Notes: a model not told the origin generated them from the letters alone. A DNA stretch of 64,000 nucleotides from Paraburkholderia phenazinium (GCF_900142845.1 NZ_FSRU01000003.1:372001-436000), one strand, 5' to 3'. Shown: positions 19,184 through 29,271, numbered from the stretch's first letter. Translations and numbers: made by a program.

Positions 19184-19661
19184 TGGCGAAATGGCGCGAA
19201 TTTTGTCGCCGGGATTGAACGGGTCAATCGCCGGGCTAGCTCCGGACAGCAAGGGTCTTACTGCGATCTTCATCAGCCGGGTAACGACAGAAACGTTGAA
19301 AGATCGCGTAATGTGGCATTTGAAAGTTATTAAATCTTGTTTGACATCGGGCACGCTGTGCCTGGCCGCTCACCCCGCACGGACGGCTCTCTTCGTTAAC
19401 GGCGGGCGAAGAAATAACTGAATGGCACCATGAAACAAATTGTAACATCACGATGCCTGCCAAAAACAATATCGAATGCTCTGCATGCTTCCGGCATATC
19501 AAGGGTGCCGATTGCGAAGGCGAGCGAAACCGCACCACCCGCGCGCCTGTTTAGCGCGCCGCCGGCCTTTTACAAATGTGATTTCCCGGCCCGGCCGATG
19601 AAACGTACGACCGGTGGGACGGGGAGAGAACCCCTTAACCTCGCTCGAAGGAGGTGATGCC
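19184..19661. other. intergenic stretch between GT4 and small lipoprotein gene
   Basis: No convincing gene. It is A+T-richer in 19300-19460 and probably carries the promoter of the minus-strand GT4-ligase operon. Near its right end are a small hairpin GGGGagagaaCCCC (19621-19634) and the sequence AAGGAGGTGAT (19648-19658), an exact match to the full ribosome-binding consensus, followed only by a two-codon reading frame. Confidence 0.5.
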
Positions 19662-19934
19662 TTAATAGCAGTCGAACACCACTTCGATCATCTGATCCGT
19701 CACGCCCCAGACGCCTTCGGTGTGCACGGCGACGACATGCAACTGTCTGCCCTGGTCCTTGCAGTAGGCCGCGGCGCGCTTCGTCCCGACGGTTCTGACG
19801 TGATTCCACGACGTGAAGCTCCAGCGCGCCCGGCTCATCAGGGTCAGGTGGCCGTCCTGCCGCGAGTCGACACTCGACACCGTGGTACAGGCAGACAGGA
19901 CCCCGATGCTCGCGAGGTAGGCACTCCTTCTCAT
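19662..19934 (-). CDS. small outer-membrane or periplasmic lipoprotein, unknown function
   Basis: Hypothetical lipoprotein. From ATG 19934 the protein has 90 residues and begins MRRSAYLASIGVLSAC, a short signal peptide ending in an LSAC lipobox; Ser follows the +1 cysteine only after two threonines, so outer-membrane sorting is likely. The mature part has the segment RARWSFTSWNHVRTVG and four further residues of note: cysteines in AAAYCKDQG and at the C-terminal FDCY, which could pair. An upstream ATG at 19967 would add 11 residues. It stands alone among glycan genes. Similar short lipoproteins occur in Burkholderiales, but I assign no function. Confidence 0.7.
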   Translation of the reverse strand: MRRSAYLASIGVLSACTTVSSVDSRQDGHLTLMSRARWSFTSWNHVRTVGTKRAAAYCKDQGRQLHVVAVHTEGVWGVTDQMIEVVFDCY

Positions 19935-20367
19935 CGCAACACGCCAAAGTGAGGCGTGCAAATTCATGAACGCGGGCCCTGGGAATCGACGATGGATCAA
20001 AAGGCTAGGCATGTGAGCGGTGAGTAACGGCGAGTGTTTCGGCCACGCGATTGTATCGGCGGAATGGGCCTCGCAGTGTGTCAGTCCAAAATTCTTGGGC
20101 GTAGCGCATTTTGCCGGAATGGTCGCGCCAGAGGTTAAAATCCCGCCCAGTCGACGCTGGCCCTGCATCGGGCCCCTTTGCCCTACTCATCGCCTGCTGT
20201 GATGTCACCCACTATCGTGAAGCTATCCAAGACCAAGACGAGCCCGGTTCTGCCGACGGGATCGCAGCTCAATGCGCGTTCCAGCGAACGCCTTGAAGCT
20301 GGACCCTGCCCTACGCGCCCCCGTCTCTCGATCAAGCTGCACGTACCCGGCTGGAGCGCTCACTAGC
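19935..20367. other. intergenic stretch before gtrA
   Basis: No supported gene. A 54-codon plus-strand frame from 20202 ends one base before the gtrA start, but it lacks a ribosome-binding site and any recognisable family sequence. The region should hold the divergent promoters for the lipoprotein gene and the gtrA operon; I see no clear hexamer pair. Confidence 0.4.
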
Positions 20368-20754
20368 ATGCGCCAGCAACTGATTCGTTTCCTGATCGCG
20401 GGCGTCGCAGGGTTCGTGGTGGACGCCGGCATTCTGTACCTCGCGCTCGCCGTGGGTCTCGGTTACTTCGCCGGCCGCGCGGTGTCGTTCCTGTGCGCCG
20501 TATGGGCCACCTGGCAAATCAACCGCCGCTATACCTTCACCTCGGTGCGCAGCGAGTCGGCGTGGGTTGAGTGGTGGCGCTATCTTGCCGCGATGTCGGT
20601 GGGAGGCGTCGTCAACTATGGCGCCTATAGCGCGACCGTGCTCACGCTCAAGGGACTGCCGTTCCTGCCTATTGTGGGCGTCGCGGTGGGATCGCTGGCG
20701 GGCATGGTCGTGAATTTTGCCTCGGCCAAGCTGTGGGTCTTCAGGCAACGCTGA
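20368..20754 (+). CDS. GtrA-family membrane protein (polyprenyl-phosphate-sugar flippase candidate)
   Basis: Small integral-membrane protein of 128 residues with four hydrophobic segments, the GtrA/DPMS3 layout. It opens MRQQLIRFLIAGVAGFVVDAGI and contains the typical FLCAVWATWQINRRYTF between helices 2 and 3 and a final NFASAKLWVFR. GtrA proteins are thought to flip undecaprenyl-phosphate-linked sugars made by GtrB. ATG 20368 was chosen over an upstream in-frame ATG at 20272 that would add 32 polar residues. The next gene begins 11 bases downstream, so gtrA is coupled to a putative GT-C enzyme rather than to a gtrB. Confidence 0.88.
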   Translation: MRQQLIRFLIAGVAGFVVDAGILYLALAVGLGYFAGRAVSFLCAVWATWQINRRYTFTSVRSESAWVEWWRYLAAMSVGGVVNYGAYSATVLTLKGLPFLPIVGVAVGSLAGMVVNFASAKLWVFRQR

Positions 20755-20765
20755 GTCCCGCCAAC

Positions 20766-22637
20766 ATGAATACGGTAGAAAGCACTATTCCCCGCAAGTC
20801 GGTCTGGCGGCGACTTCTCTCTGTTGATCTGAATACGCCGCGCGCGTTGGCGACTGCCCGCGTCGGCGTGCCTTTGCTGTTCGGCCTGTGGTCGCTATGG
20901 TTGGGCCAGGATAAAAACTGGGACCTGTTTAACTACCACCTGTACAACGCTTTCGCGTTTTTGCACGACAAGCTTCACACCGATTTCGCCCCGGCCGGGA
21001 TGCAGACTTACTTCAATCCCGTGCTCGATGTCGGCTACTACGTGCTCAACGCGTATCTGCCGGCCCCGCTCGTCGGCTTTCTGATGGGCGTCATTCACGG
21101 GCTCAATTTCGTATTGCTGCTGGCGATCGCGCGTCGCGCGCTGCCCGATCTGCCGGCCGAGGATCGCTACCGCGTACCGCTTCTGCTCGCGATAGCGGGC
21201 ATCCTGACGGCGAATTTTCTCTCCGAGCTGGGCAACACCATGGGCGACGACACGACCGCCCTGTTCAGCCTCGCCTCGCTGCTGGTGCTGTTGACGTACT
21301 GGAACCGGCTCGCAAGCGCGTCTGCAAAGTCGTTCGGCATAGCGGTTCTGGGGGGATTGCTGGTCGGCGTAGGCATGGGCCTGAAGCTGACCAATGTGGT
21401 CTACGCCGTCGCGCTATGTGTCTCGCTGCTGCTGTTCCCTGCCACACCTTTCGCCCGGGTTCGTCTCGCGTTTGTGTTCGGCATCGGCGTGCTTGTTGGG
21501 CTCTCGCTCAGCGGCGGGTACTGGCTGTGGAAAATGTGGGAGACCTTCGGGAATCCTGTCTTCCCGCAGTTCAGTTCCGTGTTCCCGAATGCGTTGACGC
21601 CGCGCGTCGGTGTGGCCGATACAAGCTGGCTTCCGAAGACGACGCTCGAAACCGTGCTATGGCCGTTTCTGTTTTCGCTGCACTCCAAGCGGGTTGGTCA
21701 GGCGACGCTGCATCAGTGGATCTGGCCGGTGGTGTATGTCCTGTTCTGGGCATGGATAGCGCTCTCCGGTCTTCGCACGCTGCGCCGTTCCTCTTCGCAC
21801 GGCAAAGCACTTGATCCGCGCGCGCGCTACGTCGTTGCGTTTGTCGCGCTCGGCTATCTGCTGTGGCTCAAGCTGTTCAGCATTTACCGCTACGTCGTCC
21901 CCATGGAGTTACTGACGCCGCTCGTCGCCTTCCTGCTTCTGACGCAGTTGACCGCCTATCTCACCGCCCGTCGGATCGCCGCGTGGACCTTGAGCGTGAC
22001 AACGCTCGTCGTCGTGCTGGGCGGCGTCGAAACATGGGGACATGAGAGCTGGGCGCGTCAGGCGTTCCGTGCGGAGACGCCGAGCCTCGACTCGCCACAA
22101 ACGACAACCGCGATCATCGTAGGCGGCGATCCCGCCTGGGGATGGCTCGCGACGTTGTTTCCCGCCACGGTCGCGTTCACGCAGATAGGCGGGAATTTCC
22201 CTGGCACGCCTCTCTATGACGAGCACGTGCGGCAATTGGTGCGTCAACGCGGCGGCCCGACCTTCGCGGTATTTGAGGTCAAAGATAACTGGCGGATCGA
22301 GTTCGTGGCCAAGATGAACCGGATCGCGGACGAGATCGGCTTCACCGGCAGCACCGAGGCATGCAAGCGCCTGCAGTGGACGGTGTCCCGCTTTCGCTTG
22401 CACGCGAGCGTCCAGTGGCTTTCCGGTGCGTCGTCGCAAGGACCTGCATGTCAACTAGGCCTTCGCGCCGACGACGTGCACGACCCCGCGGCCGACAACC
22501 AGCGCTCGGTGGAGCAGGCCCGAGCGATCCTTGAGCAACACGGCTTTCTCATCGATCCGCTCAAGTGTTCGATCCATCGGGCCTATGTCGGCCAGGGGAA
22601 TTATCCCTATCAGTGGTGTCAGGTCACGCTACGCTAG
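20766..22637 (+). CDS. polytopic membrane protein, putative GT-C glycosyltransferase (paralogue A)
   Basis: Integral-membrane protein of 623 residues with about 11 to 13 hydrophobic segments and a soluble C-terminal region of about 170 residues. Near the N-terminus the first external loop reads [13 protein letters not shown], followed by [17 protein letters not shown]. The same pattern recurs in the protein at 37685, together with [15 protein letters not shown] and [18 protein letters not shown], so the two are paralogues. The fold layout suggests a GT-C enzyme that uses a polyprenyl-phosphate sugar, which fits its position 11 bases after gtrA, but I do not recognise a characterised family. 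ATG at 20766 was chosen; an ATG at 20733 lies inside gtrA. The stop shares CTAG with the convergent chemoreceptor gene. Confidence 0.75.
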   Translation: MNTVESTIPRKSVWRRLLSVDLNTPRALATARVGVPLLFGLWSLWLGQDKNWDLFNYHLYNAFAFLHDKLHTDFAPAGMQTYFNPVLDVGYYVLNAYLPAPLVGFLMGVIHGLNFVLLLAIARRALPDLPAEDRYRVPLLLAIAGILTANFLSELGNTMGDDTTALFSLASLLVLLTYWNRLASASAKSFGIAVLGGLLVGVGMGLKLTNVVYAVALCVSLLLFPATPFARVRLAFVFGIGVLVGLSLSGGYWLWKMWETFGNPVFPQFSSVFPNALTPRVGVADTSWLPKTTLETVLWPFLFSLHSKRVGQATLHQWIWPVVYVLFWAWIALSGLRTLRRSSSHGKALDPRARYVVAFVALGYLLWLKLFSIYRYVVPMELLTPLVAFLLLTQLTAYLTARRIAAWTLSVTTLVVVLGGVETWGHESWARQAFRAETPSLDSPQTTTAIIVGGDPAWGWLATLFPATVAFTQIGGNFPGTPLYDEHVRQLVRQRGGPTFAVFEVKDNWRIEFVAKMNRIADEIGFTGSTEACKRLQWTVSRFRLHASVQWLSGASSQGPACQLGLRADDVHDPAADNQRSVEQARAILEQHGFLIDPLKCSIHRAYVGQGNYPYQWCQVTLR

Positions 22638-24292
22638 GCCGCCTGAAGCGGCGCCACTGCGCCGCTGCCAAGCTGACCTGAAGATCTCCCGCGCCCGCTG
22701 GCGGCAAACGATTCCTCGCTGCCTTCGTCCGCCCGCGACTCGCCCGCTTCAAGCTGAAACACGGACACCGCCTCGCGCAACACGGACGCCTGCTCTTCCA
22801 GCGATTTCGCCGCCGCAGCGGCCTCTTCCACCAGCGCGGCGTTGTGCTGCGTGACCTCGTCGATCTGGGTAATCGCCTTGTTGACCTGCGCGATGCCCTC
22901 GCTTTGTTCGCGGGCGGCTGCTTCGATTTCGCCCATGATGCTGGTCACGCGTTCGACCGACTGCATCGCTTCGTGCATCGTCTTGCCCGCTTCGGCCACG
23001 AGCGATGCACCCTGCTCCACCTTGGCCGCCGACTCGCCGATCAGCTCCTTGATCTCCTTCGCCGCCGTACCGGAGCGCTGCGCGAGACTGCGCACTTCCG
23101 ACGCCACTACCGCAAAGCCACGTCCCTGTTCGCCCGCGCGTGCGGCTTCGACGGCGGCGTTCAGCGCGAGGATGTTAGTCTGGAATGCAATCCCTTCGAT
23201 CATGCCGATGATCTCGGCCACCTTGCGCGACGAGGTGGTGATGCCCTCCATCGTTTCGGTCACGCGGCCCACTACGGTGCCGCCGCGGGTCACGGTCTCC
23301 AGCGCGCCGTGAGCGAGGCGGTTGGCCTGCTGCGCGTTGTCGGCGTTCTGCTTCACCGTCGCCGACAGCTCTTCCATGCTGGCCGCGGTCTCCTCGAGCG
23401 CCGCCGCCTGCTGTTCCGTGCGGCGCGACAGATCCGCGTTGCCCGAGGCGATCTCATTCGCACCCTGGGTAATCGCGCCGGTGCTGCCGCGCACCTTCGA
23501 TACCGTGTCGATCAGGCCATCGCGCATCTGCGTCAGGGCGCCGAGCAACTGGCCCATCTCGTTGCGCGAACGCACCTTGACGGCGATCGTCAGATCGCCC
23601 GCGGCAATACGCTGAAAATGGCGAATGGTCTGGTTGACCGGCCGGATCACCGCCGCCGAAAGACCGACGCGCGCCAGCACGCCAATCACGATCGAGATCA
23701 CGCCGATCGCCGCAAACAGCAGCGTGGCAATGCGAAAACGCGCACCGGCGGTGTCGGCCTGACGCTGCTGGTTATCGGCTTCCAGTTGCTCGAGCGCGTC
23801 GATCGCTTTCGCGTACGTGGCGTAGAAACTGTTGGCGGTCTCGCCCTGGATATTGCGGAAGGTGTTGAAGTCGTTATCGGCAAGCGCCTTGAATTCCGGC
23901 TCGATAGCCTGATCGACCAATGCCGATCGCGCCGTCTCCACGGCATGGGCGAGCCGCTGCTCGTCGTCGCTGCCGAAAGGACCTGCCGCGTAGGTGTGGA
24001 AATCGTCATTCGACTCGATCAGCACCTTGTGCGCAGCGGGCAGCAGATCGTCCGTTTGCTTGCCGACGCTGAACAGGGTCTCGTAACTGCCCAATGCGAG
24101 CCGCACCTGCAACAGCTTCGCAGAACTGGCGTTCAGATGCGTCAACGCGACCGAATTGCGCTGCACATCGTGCAAGCCGTTGCTCGCGAGCTTGAGCGCG
24201 CCGTATCCGACCCCGATCACGGTCAGCAAGAACGCGACGAAGACGCCGATGACCAGCGTCAATCCGCCCCGAATGGTGATGTTATTTAGCAT
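22634..24292 (-). CDS. methyl-accepting chemotaxis protein
   Basis: Transmembrane chemoreceptor of 552 residues that would signal through CheA/CheW. It has an N-terminal membrane helix at about 11-33, a helical periplasmic ligand-binding domain of the Tar/four-helix type (about 34-187), a second helix at about 188-208, a HAMP domain at about 210-262, and a long signalling coiled coil whose tip contains [22 protein letters not shown], near-invariant in this family. The C-terminal tail after the coiled coil is Gly/Ser-rich. It is a monocistronic gene with no chemotaxis neighbours and no obvious link to glycan synthesis. Ligand is unknown. Its stop overlaps the convergent gene's stop by 4 bases. 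Confidence 0.95.
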   Translation of the reverse strand: MLNNITIRGGLTLVIGVFVAFLLTVIGVGYGALKLASNGLHDVQRNSVALTHLNASSAKLLQVRLALGSYETLFSVGKQTDDLLPAAHKVLIESNDDFHTYAAGPFGSDDEQRLAHAVETARSALVDQAIEPEFKALADNDFNTFRNIQGETANSFYATYAKAIDALEQLEADNQQRQADTAGARFRIATLLFAAIGVISIVIGVLARVGLSAAVIRPVNQTIRHFQRIAAGDLTIAVKVRSRNEMGQLLGALTQMRDGLIDTVSKVRGSTGAITQGANEIASGNADLSRRTEQQAAALEETAASMEELSATVKQNADNAQQANRLAHGALETVTRGGTVVGRVTETMEGITTSSRKVAEIIGMIEGIAFQTNILALNAAVEAARAGEQGRGFAVVASEVRSLAQRSGTAAKEIKELIGESAAKVEQGASLVAEAGKTMHEAMQSVERVTSIMGEIEAAAREQSEGIAQVNKAITQIDEVTQHNAALVEEAAAAAKSLEEQASVLREAVSVFQLEAGESRADEGSEESFAASGRGRSSGQLGSGAVAPLQAA

Positions 24293-24505
24293 TGTTTCTC
24301 CGTAACGTCCTGGTCGAGCGGCGCACGACCAAAGCTCCCCGTTCGCACCTCGCCGCCTCTGCGTTAACGGTCGTCCGGACCCCGGGCTAGATAGGGGGAA
24401 TCCATGACAGGCAAGGGTTTCGGGGGGTTACGGAGTCACTATGTGGGAGCGGGAGGCTGAATGCCGTCCGGGACGTACGCGAAATATGCGCAATGCTTCG
24501 TGCAA

Positions 24506-24525
24506 GGGGTGAATCGGCTCACCCC
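24506..24525 (-). terminator. short stem-loop after the small exported-protein gene
   Basis: Arms GGGGTGA (24506-24512) and TCACCCC (24519-24525) with a 6-base loop lie 16 bases downstream of the minus-strand stop at 24541. There is no T run, so it is a weak candidate. Confidence 0.45.
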
Positions 24526-24540
24526 ATTACGGAGAGACGC

Positions 24541-24927
24541 TTAGTGTTGCGTAACTTTCCACAGCATGGAAAAGGTCGCGGCCCCGAGGGTCACATAGCC
24601 GGTTGACATGCAGTTATCCGAGCGCGGGTCGCATAGGATGGTCAGCTTCTGCTTGCCGCTGAAATCGAGGTTGACCGCCGGGTCAACCGTTCCGCGCTGC
24701 GGGGTCGGCAAACTGTAGACGAATGGGTAGCTTTGCTTCGGCGTTTTCGTGTGATCGCCCAGAATCACCAGCGTGCCGGTGTCTTTGGGAGCAGGATCGA
24801 AGTGCAGCTCGGCCGTGTCGGCCATTTGCGTGACGCCGGTCATCACGACGGGGTGCGAATAGCCGTCGGCCAGGGCACTGCCAGCAATAGAAAACAGAAT
24901 GAAAGCAACGGTGAACTTGCCAAACAT
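24541..24927 (-). CDS. small exported protein of unknown function
   Basis: Hypothetical secreted protein of 128 residues. ATG 24927 gives a clean signal peptide, MFGKFTVAFILFSIAGSALA, with a predicted cut after ALA; an ATG three codons earlier is possible. The mature part of about 108 residues looks beta-rich (TAELHFDP, TLVILGDH, KLTILCDPRSDNCMSTGYVTLG) and has two cysteines seven residues apart, which could form a disulfide. It is divergent from the sugar-phosphate transferase gene at 25131. I do not recognise the family, and no function is assigned. Confidence 0.75.
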   Translation of the reverse strand: MFGKFTVAFILFSIAGSALADGYSHPVVMTGVTQMADTAELHFDPAPKDTGTLVILGDHTKTPKQSYPFVYSLPTPQRGTVDPAVNLDFSGKQKLTILCDPRSDNCMSTGYVTLGAATFSMLWKVTQH

Positions 24928-25097
24928 GGGTGTCAATCAGTCAAACAGTAGACCAGCAGTATGACGGAACGGCCGATTCTTTTCAGTGGCGAAGCCGTGC
25001 CTTGCTGCGCAGGGCTCCAGGGCCATCAGCGAGAGGGTCGCTGACTGAAACTGTAGTCCGTCCCGGGCCGCTTTTCGAGGCCCGTTCGTTTCGTTTG

Positions 25098-25103
25098 TAT
25101 AAT
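25098..25103 (+). promoter_or_regulatory. candidate -10 element
   Basis: A perfect TATAAT preceded by TG lies 27 bases upstream of the sugar-phosphate transferase start at 25131. The -35 region (about 25074-25080, TTCGAG) is poor. The position would give a leader of about 20 bases; no strong Shine-Dalgarno is seen before the ATG. Confidence 0.4.
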
Positions 25104-25130
25104 TCGGCGTCTTCGCTCAGGCTCACCTTC

Positions 25131-26234
25131 ATGCTCAGTTTCGCGCTCGGGTTCCTCGTCTCTCTGCTGATCACCTTGTTGATCGTGCGCTACGCGCATC
25201 TGCACGAAAAATTCTCCACCGATACCGATCTGGCCGGCGTGCAGAAATTCCACGCGCAACCGGTGCCGCGGATCGGCGGCACGGGCATCCTGATCGGCCT
25301 GGTGGTGTCGGCCTTGCAGTTGCATCACGCGTATCCGGCCGTGTCCGGGGGGATTCTGGGGCTCGTGGCATGCGGCCTGCCGGCCTTCGGCTCGGGACTG
25401 GTGGAAGACCTGACCAAGCGCGTCTCGCCGCTCGCGCGGCTCGTCTGCACGATGGCGGCCGCTGCCCTCGCCTATTTCCTGCTGAATATCGCCGTCACGC
25501 GCATTAGCGTGCCGCCGCTCGATTTTCTGCTCTCCTATGCGGTGATTTCCTGCGCGGTCACGGTGCTGGCCGTGGCGGCGCTGGCGAACGCCGTCAACAT
25601 CATCGATGGCTTCAACGGGCTTGCCTCGATGGTCGCGTTCATGATGTTCGCGTCGCTGGCGTATGTGGCGTTCGAGGTGTCGGATCCGATCGTGCTGTCC
25701 GCGTCGCTCATCATGATGGGCGCGGTGATGGGCTTCTTCATCTGGAATTTTCCGGCCGGCCTGATCTTTCTCGGCGACGGCGGCGCGTACTTCATCGGCT
25801 TCATGCTCGCGGAACTGTCGATCATGCTGGTGATGCGCAACCGCGATGTGTCGGCGTGGTATCCGGTGCTGCTGTTCATGTACCCGATCTTCGAGACGTG
25901 TTTCTCGATCTACCGGAAGAAGTTCATTCGCGGGATGTCGCCGGGGATTCCCGATGGCGTCCACCTGCATATGCTGGTCTACAAGCGGCTGATGCGCTGG
26001 GCCGTGGGCGCACGCACGGCACGCGAGCTGACGCGGCGCAATTCGCTGACCTCGCCGTATCTGTGGCTACTGTGCCTGGTGGCCGTGATCCCGGCCACGT
26101 TGTTCTGGCGGCACACGCTGCATCTGTTCTGCTTCGTGGTGGTGTTTGCCGCGACCTACGTGTGGCTCTATGTGAGTATCGTGCGCTTCAAGTCGCCGCG
26201 ATGGCTGGTGGTGAGGAAGAAACGGCGGGCATAG
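25131..26234 (+). CDS. polyprenyl-phosphate sugar-1-phosphate transferase (MraY/WecA superfamily)
   Basis: Integral-membrane enzyme of 367 residues with about 10 hydrophobic segments. It belongs to the GT4-type phosphoglycosyltransferase family (WecA, WbpL, TagO) that starts glycan assembly by moving a HexNAc-1-phosphate from a UDP-sugar to undecaprenyl phosphate. Family landmarks are FHAQPVPRIGGTGI, NAVNIIDGFNGLAS and FLGDGGAYFIGF; the usual DD metal motif appears as VEDLTKRVSP, so the first Asp is Glu, a variant I believe occurs in a subgroup. A C-terminal cytoplasmic HLHMLVYKR block follows. ATG 25131 was chosen over an upstream extension of 67 residues. A bidirectional terminator follows at once. 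Its donor sugar is unknown. Confidence 0.87.
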   Translation: MLSFALGFLVSLLITLLIVRYAHLHEKFSTDTDLAGVQKFHAQPVPRIGGTGILIGLVVSALQLHHAYPAVSGGILGLVACGLPAFGSGLVEDLTKRVSPLARLVCTMAAAALAYFLLNIAVTRISVPPLDFLLSYAVISCAVTVLAVAALANAVNIIDGFNGLASMVAFMMFASLAYVAFEVSDPIVLSASLIMMGAVMGFFIWNFPAGLIFLGDGGAYFIGFMLAELSIMLVMRNRDVSAWYPVLLFMYPIFETCFSIYRKKFIRGMSPGIPDGVHLHMLVYKRLMRWAVGARTARELTRRNSLTSPYLWLLCLVAVIPATLFWRHTLHLFCFVVVFAATYVWLYVSIVRFKSPRWLVVRKKRRA

Positions 26235-26260
26235 AAAAAGGCGCATAAGCGCCTTTTTCT
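26235..26260. terminator. bidirectional intrinsic terminator
   Basis: A perfect 10-bp stem with arms AAAAAGGCGC (26235-26244) and GCGCCTTTTT (26249-26258) and a 4-base loop. It is symmetric, so it gives a T run on both strands and can stop both the plus-strand transferase at 26234 and the minus-strand wbpM-like operon ending at 26348. Confidence 0.93.
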
Positions 26261-26347
26261 TGTCGTGCCGTGCTGCTGTCGCGAAGGGTTCGCTACCTCT
26301 ACCTGCCCGAGCCGAACACCGCAACGCCCAGAAGCAGCGCTCCAGCG

Positions 26348-28240
26348 CTACGAAGCGCGAGCGTTGGTGACCGAAGGCACGCTCTGCAGCGGCGGCGCCA
26401 GCGTCGGCTGATATTCCGGCACCCAGCGACGCAGATCGCGCCGTACGTCCTGATCCGGCAACACACGGTGCTGCATCAACCAGGGCAACAATTCGTCCAG
26501 CAGGTTATCCGGCACTCCGCGCGCCTGAGCGATCCGGAGTTTCGGATGCGGCGTACGGGTGGTGGTTTCGTCGTCGGCGAGCAATTCTTCGTACAGCTTC
26601 TCACCTGGCCGCAGACCGGTGAACACGATGCGGATGTGCTCCTCGCTGAACCCGTACAGACGGATCAGATCGCGCGCCAGATCGACGATCTTCACGGGCT
26701 CGCCCATATCGAGGATGAAGATCTCGCCGCCGCGTCCCATGCTCGACGCCTGCAACACCAGTTGCGAGGCCTCGGGAATCGTCATGAAGAAGCGCGTGAT
26801 CTCCGGGTGCGTCACGGTGACTGGACCGCCCTTGGCAATCTGCTGCTGGAACTTCGGAATCACGCTGCCCGCGCTGCCCAGCACATTGCCGAAGCGCACC
26901 GTTTCGAACTGGGTGCGCGAGCTGGTTTGCTGCAAGGCCTGACACGCCATCTCCGCGAGACGCTTGCTCGCGCCCATTACGTTGGTGGGATTGACGGCCT
27001 TGTCCGTGGAGATCAGGACGAAGTGCTTCACATCGTGACGGATCGCCGCCCGCGCCACGCGGTACGTACCCAGCACGTTGTTGCGAACCGCTTGCCACGC
27101 GTTCTGCTCTTCCATCAGCGGCACATGCTTGTAGGCCGCCGCGTGAAACAAGATGTGCGGCGCATGGCGTGACAGCACCTCGTCGAGCAGCAAGGAATCC
27201 TTGGCATCGCCGATTACCGGCACCACCGGCAAGCCCGGGAAGCGGTCGTGCAGCTCTTCCGTGAGCTTGTACATCGCGTACTCGGACAGATCGAAAGCGA
27301 TCAGTTGCGCCGGCTCGAAGCGCAGGATCTGACGGCACAGTTCGGAGCCGATCGAACCGCCCGCGCCCGTCACCATCACCACGCGATTGCGCAGCAGGGC
27401 TTCGACGTGCGGCGTATCGATCTTCACTGGATCACGTCCCAACAGGTCTTCGAGGTCGATCTGCCGAACCCGCGACAGGAACGCCTGACCTTGCGTCAGC
27501 GTGGTCAGGGCCGGCAACACCATGGCACGCACGCCGGCGCGCACGCACAGCGTCGCCACGCGGCGCTGTGCTTCCACAGAAGCAGAAGGAATCGCGATGA
27601 TGGCGTATTCGGTCTTGAGCGACTCGGCCAGTTGCGGCAACTCGCTGATGGAGCCCAGCACCTTGTAGCCGTAGATTTCGCGGCCATGCTTGGCTACATC
27701 GTCGTCGAGCAGGCCAACCAGACGCCACTCGCTCGAACGCGACAATTCGCGGGCGAGGCTCGCGCCTGCGGAGCCCGCGCCCAGCACGACGACCGGCTTG
27801 CCCTGGCCGACGAGACCACCGTAGAGATAGAACTCCTTGGTCGCGCGATAGAGCGCGCGAGTGCCGCCCATGACGAGGAACAGCAGCAGCGGCGAGACCA
27901 CCAGCACGGAGCGCGGCACGATCGGTACCGGTTGCACCATCACCGAGACCACCATCGTGACGAGCGCGCCGGCGATAACCGACTTCGAGATCCGCATGAG
28001 GTCCGGGAGACTGGCGAACACCCACATGCCTCGGTACAGGCCAAAGATGCGGAACATCACACCGTAGACCGGCAGCACCCAGAAGAGCGAATGCAACGCA
28101 CCTTCCATGAAGTCAGCCGGGACGGTGCCGTTGAAGCGAATGACGTAGGCGGTCAGCCATGCCGCCGTGACCGCAAACAGATCGAACAGGAAGGCACTGA
28201 GGGACAGCAAAGAGGCTTTATTTTTTAACATCTGCGTCAT
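26348..28240 (-). CDS. wbpM: UDP-HexNAc 4,6-dehydratase, WbpM/CapD family
   Basis: Membrane-anchored nucleotide-sugar dehydratase of 630 residues. About four N-terminal membrane helices (residues 12-130) are followed by a CoA-binding-like Rossmann domain (VVLGAGSAGASLA, about 151-163) and the dehydratase domain (VTGAGGSIGSE, about 290-300). The catalytic site reads STDKAVNPTNVMGASK, with Met422 in place of the usual Tyr and Lys426 retained, the hallmark of WbpM. WbpM makes UDP-4-keto-6-deoxy-GlcNAc for QuiNAc or FucNAc synthesis. The start overlaps the upstream gene by 4 bases; an ATG at 28231 has better ribosome-site spacing. It is last in its operon. Confidence 0.94.
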   Translation of the reverse strand: MTQMLKNKASLLSLSAFLFDLFAVTAAWLTAYVIRFNGTVPADFMEGALHSLFWVLPVYGVMFRIFGLYRGMWVFASLPDLMRISKSVIAGALVTMVVSVMVQPVPIVPRSVLVVSPLLLFLVMGGTRALYRATKEFYLYGGLVGQGKPVVVLGAGSAGASLARELSRSSEWRLVGLLDDDVAKHGREIYGYKVLGSISELPQLAESLKTEYAIIAIPSASVEAQRRVATLCVRAGVRAMVLPALTTLTQGQAFLSRVRQIDLEDLLGRDPVKIDTPHVEALLRNRVVMVTGAGGSIGSELCRQILRFEPAQLIAFDLSEYAMYKLTEELHDRFPGLPVVPVIGDAKDSLLLDEVLSRHAPHILFHAAAYKHVPLMEEQNAWQAVRNNVLGTYRVARAAIRHDVKHFVLISTDKAVNPTNVMGASKRLAEMACQALQQTSSRTQFETVRFGNVLGSAGSVIPKFQQQIAKGGPVTVTHPEITRFFMTIPEASQLVLQASSMGRGGEIFILDMGEPVKIVDLARDLIRLYGFSEEHIRIVFTGLRPGEKLYEELLADDETTTRTPHPKLRIAQARGVPDNLLDELLPWLMQHRVLPDQDVRRDLRRWVPEYQPTLAPPLQSVPSVTNARAS

Positions 28241-29271
28241 ACCTCAGAGGATTGTTCAGACAGTGTTGATTGAAAGCGACGCCAACGCAGATCTACTGCC
28301 ACGCCCAACAGACAGAGCGCGACGACCCATGCAGCGACAACGCACCATTGAACAGCCGGAGGCCGGCCAAGCAAATACACCGCAATCATTATGCCAGCCG
28401 CCATCAGCGCATACCACGTGATGGCGGTTCTGGCATGGCCCATCCCTGAACGCACCATACGCTGATAGTAGTGCTCCCGGTGCGCTTGCCAAAATTTTTC
28501 GCCGCGCAACAGACGGCGCGCCAAGGTGATGGAGGCGTCGGTGATGAACGGCGCGAACACCAGCACCGGAAACCAGATGGGCCAGACGCCGCGAAGCCAG
28601 CCCCAATAGCCCAAAGCACCGGCAAGAAAGCCTAACGAGATCGAGCCGGCGTCACCTAGGAAAATCCGTGCGGGGTGGAAATTAAACAACAGGAAGCCCA
28701 GCGCCGCTCCCGAGACCAAAGCGCACGCCAAGGCCAGTTCGGGCAGCGGCTGGGCCGAGCTCAGCGCGGCCACGGCATAGCCGCCGAAGCCAAACAGCGC
28801 CATCCCGCCGGCGAGACCGTCCGCGCCGTCCATGAAATTGTAAAGATTGACCAGCCAGATCATCAGAATCGACAGGGCCACGAGCATCACCCACGGCACC
28901 GGCGCCGGATAGAGCACCACGAAACCGGCGACGGCAATCAGGTGGGCCGCAAAGCGGACGCGAGCCGGCAGTCCGCGACGGTCGTCGACCTGCGATACGG
29001 CGGCCAGGAACGCCGCCGCCACAGCCGCGCACCACAGGCCCGGCGCGGCCAGCAGAATGCCCACCACCGCGACCGGCACGATGCCCCAGCCCCCGACGCG
29101 CGGCGTGGGCCGGACATGAAGCGAACGATCGTTCGGGATATCCGTGGCGAGACGCCAGGCGAGGCCGGTTCTCAGCAGGACCAGCAAAATCAGCGCACAG
29201 GCGCAGGCGGCCACCAGGGCGGCCAGTGCGATAGCCGTCCAGGGCGTCGTCGTAAGCGCTTGCATGACCAT
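28237..29271 (-). CDS. initiating sugar-1-phosphate transferase, WbpL/WecA-like
   Basis: Integral-membrane phosphoglycosyltransferase of 344 residues, about 10 or 11 hydrophobic segments. The metal pair is AVSQVDDRRGLP, followed by NLYNFMDGADGLAGG and RIFLGDAGSISLGF, with the cytoplasmic HREHYYQRMV block near the C-terminus, all diagnostic of WecA/WbpL. It would prime a glycan by transferring a 6-deoxy-HexNAc-1-phosphate or HexNAc-1-phosphate to undecaprenyl phosphate. ATG 29271 was chosen: a GAGGT element lies just upstream and the long upstream extension is non-family. It lies between a WbpV-like reductase and WbpM, the same trio known from Pseudomonas aeruginosa O-antigen loci. Confidence 0.9.
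   Translation of the reverse strand: MVMQALTTTPWTAIALAALVAACACALILLVLLRTGLAWRLATDIPNDRSLHVRPTPRVGGWGIVPVAVVGILLAAPGLWCAAVAAAFLAAVSQVDDRRGLPARVRFAAHLIAVAGFVVLYPAPVPWVMLVALSILMIWLVNLYNFMDGADGLAGGMALFGFGGYAVAALSSAQPLPELALACALVSGAALGFLLFNFHPARIFLGDAGSISLGFLAGALGYWGWLRGVWPIWFPVLVFAPFITDASITLARRLLRGEKFWQAHREHYYQRMVRSGMGHARTAITWYALMAAGIMIAVYLLGRPPAVQWCVVAAWVVALCLLGVAVDLRWRRFQSTLSEQSSEV

Noticed and set aside
20202..20366. 54-codon plus-strand frame ending just before gtrA, with an end vaguely like the start of a GT2 domain
   Set aside because: No ribosome-binding site, no GT2 motif such as PAYNE, and no coding character; probably chance.
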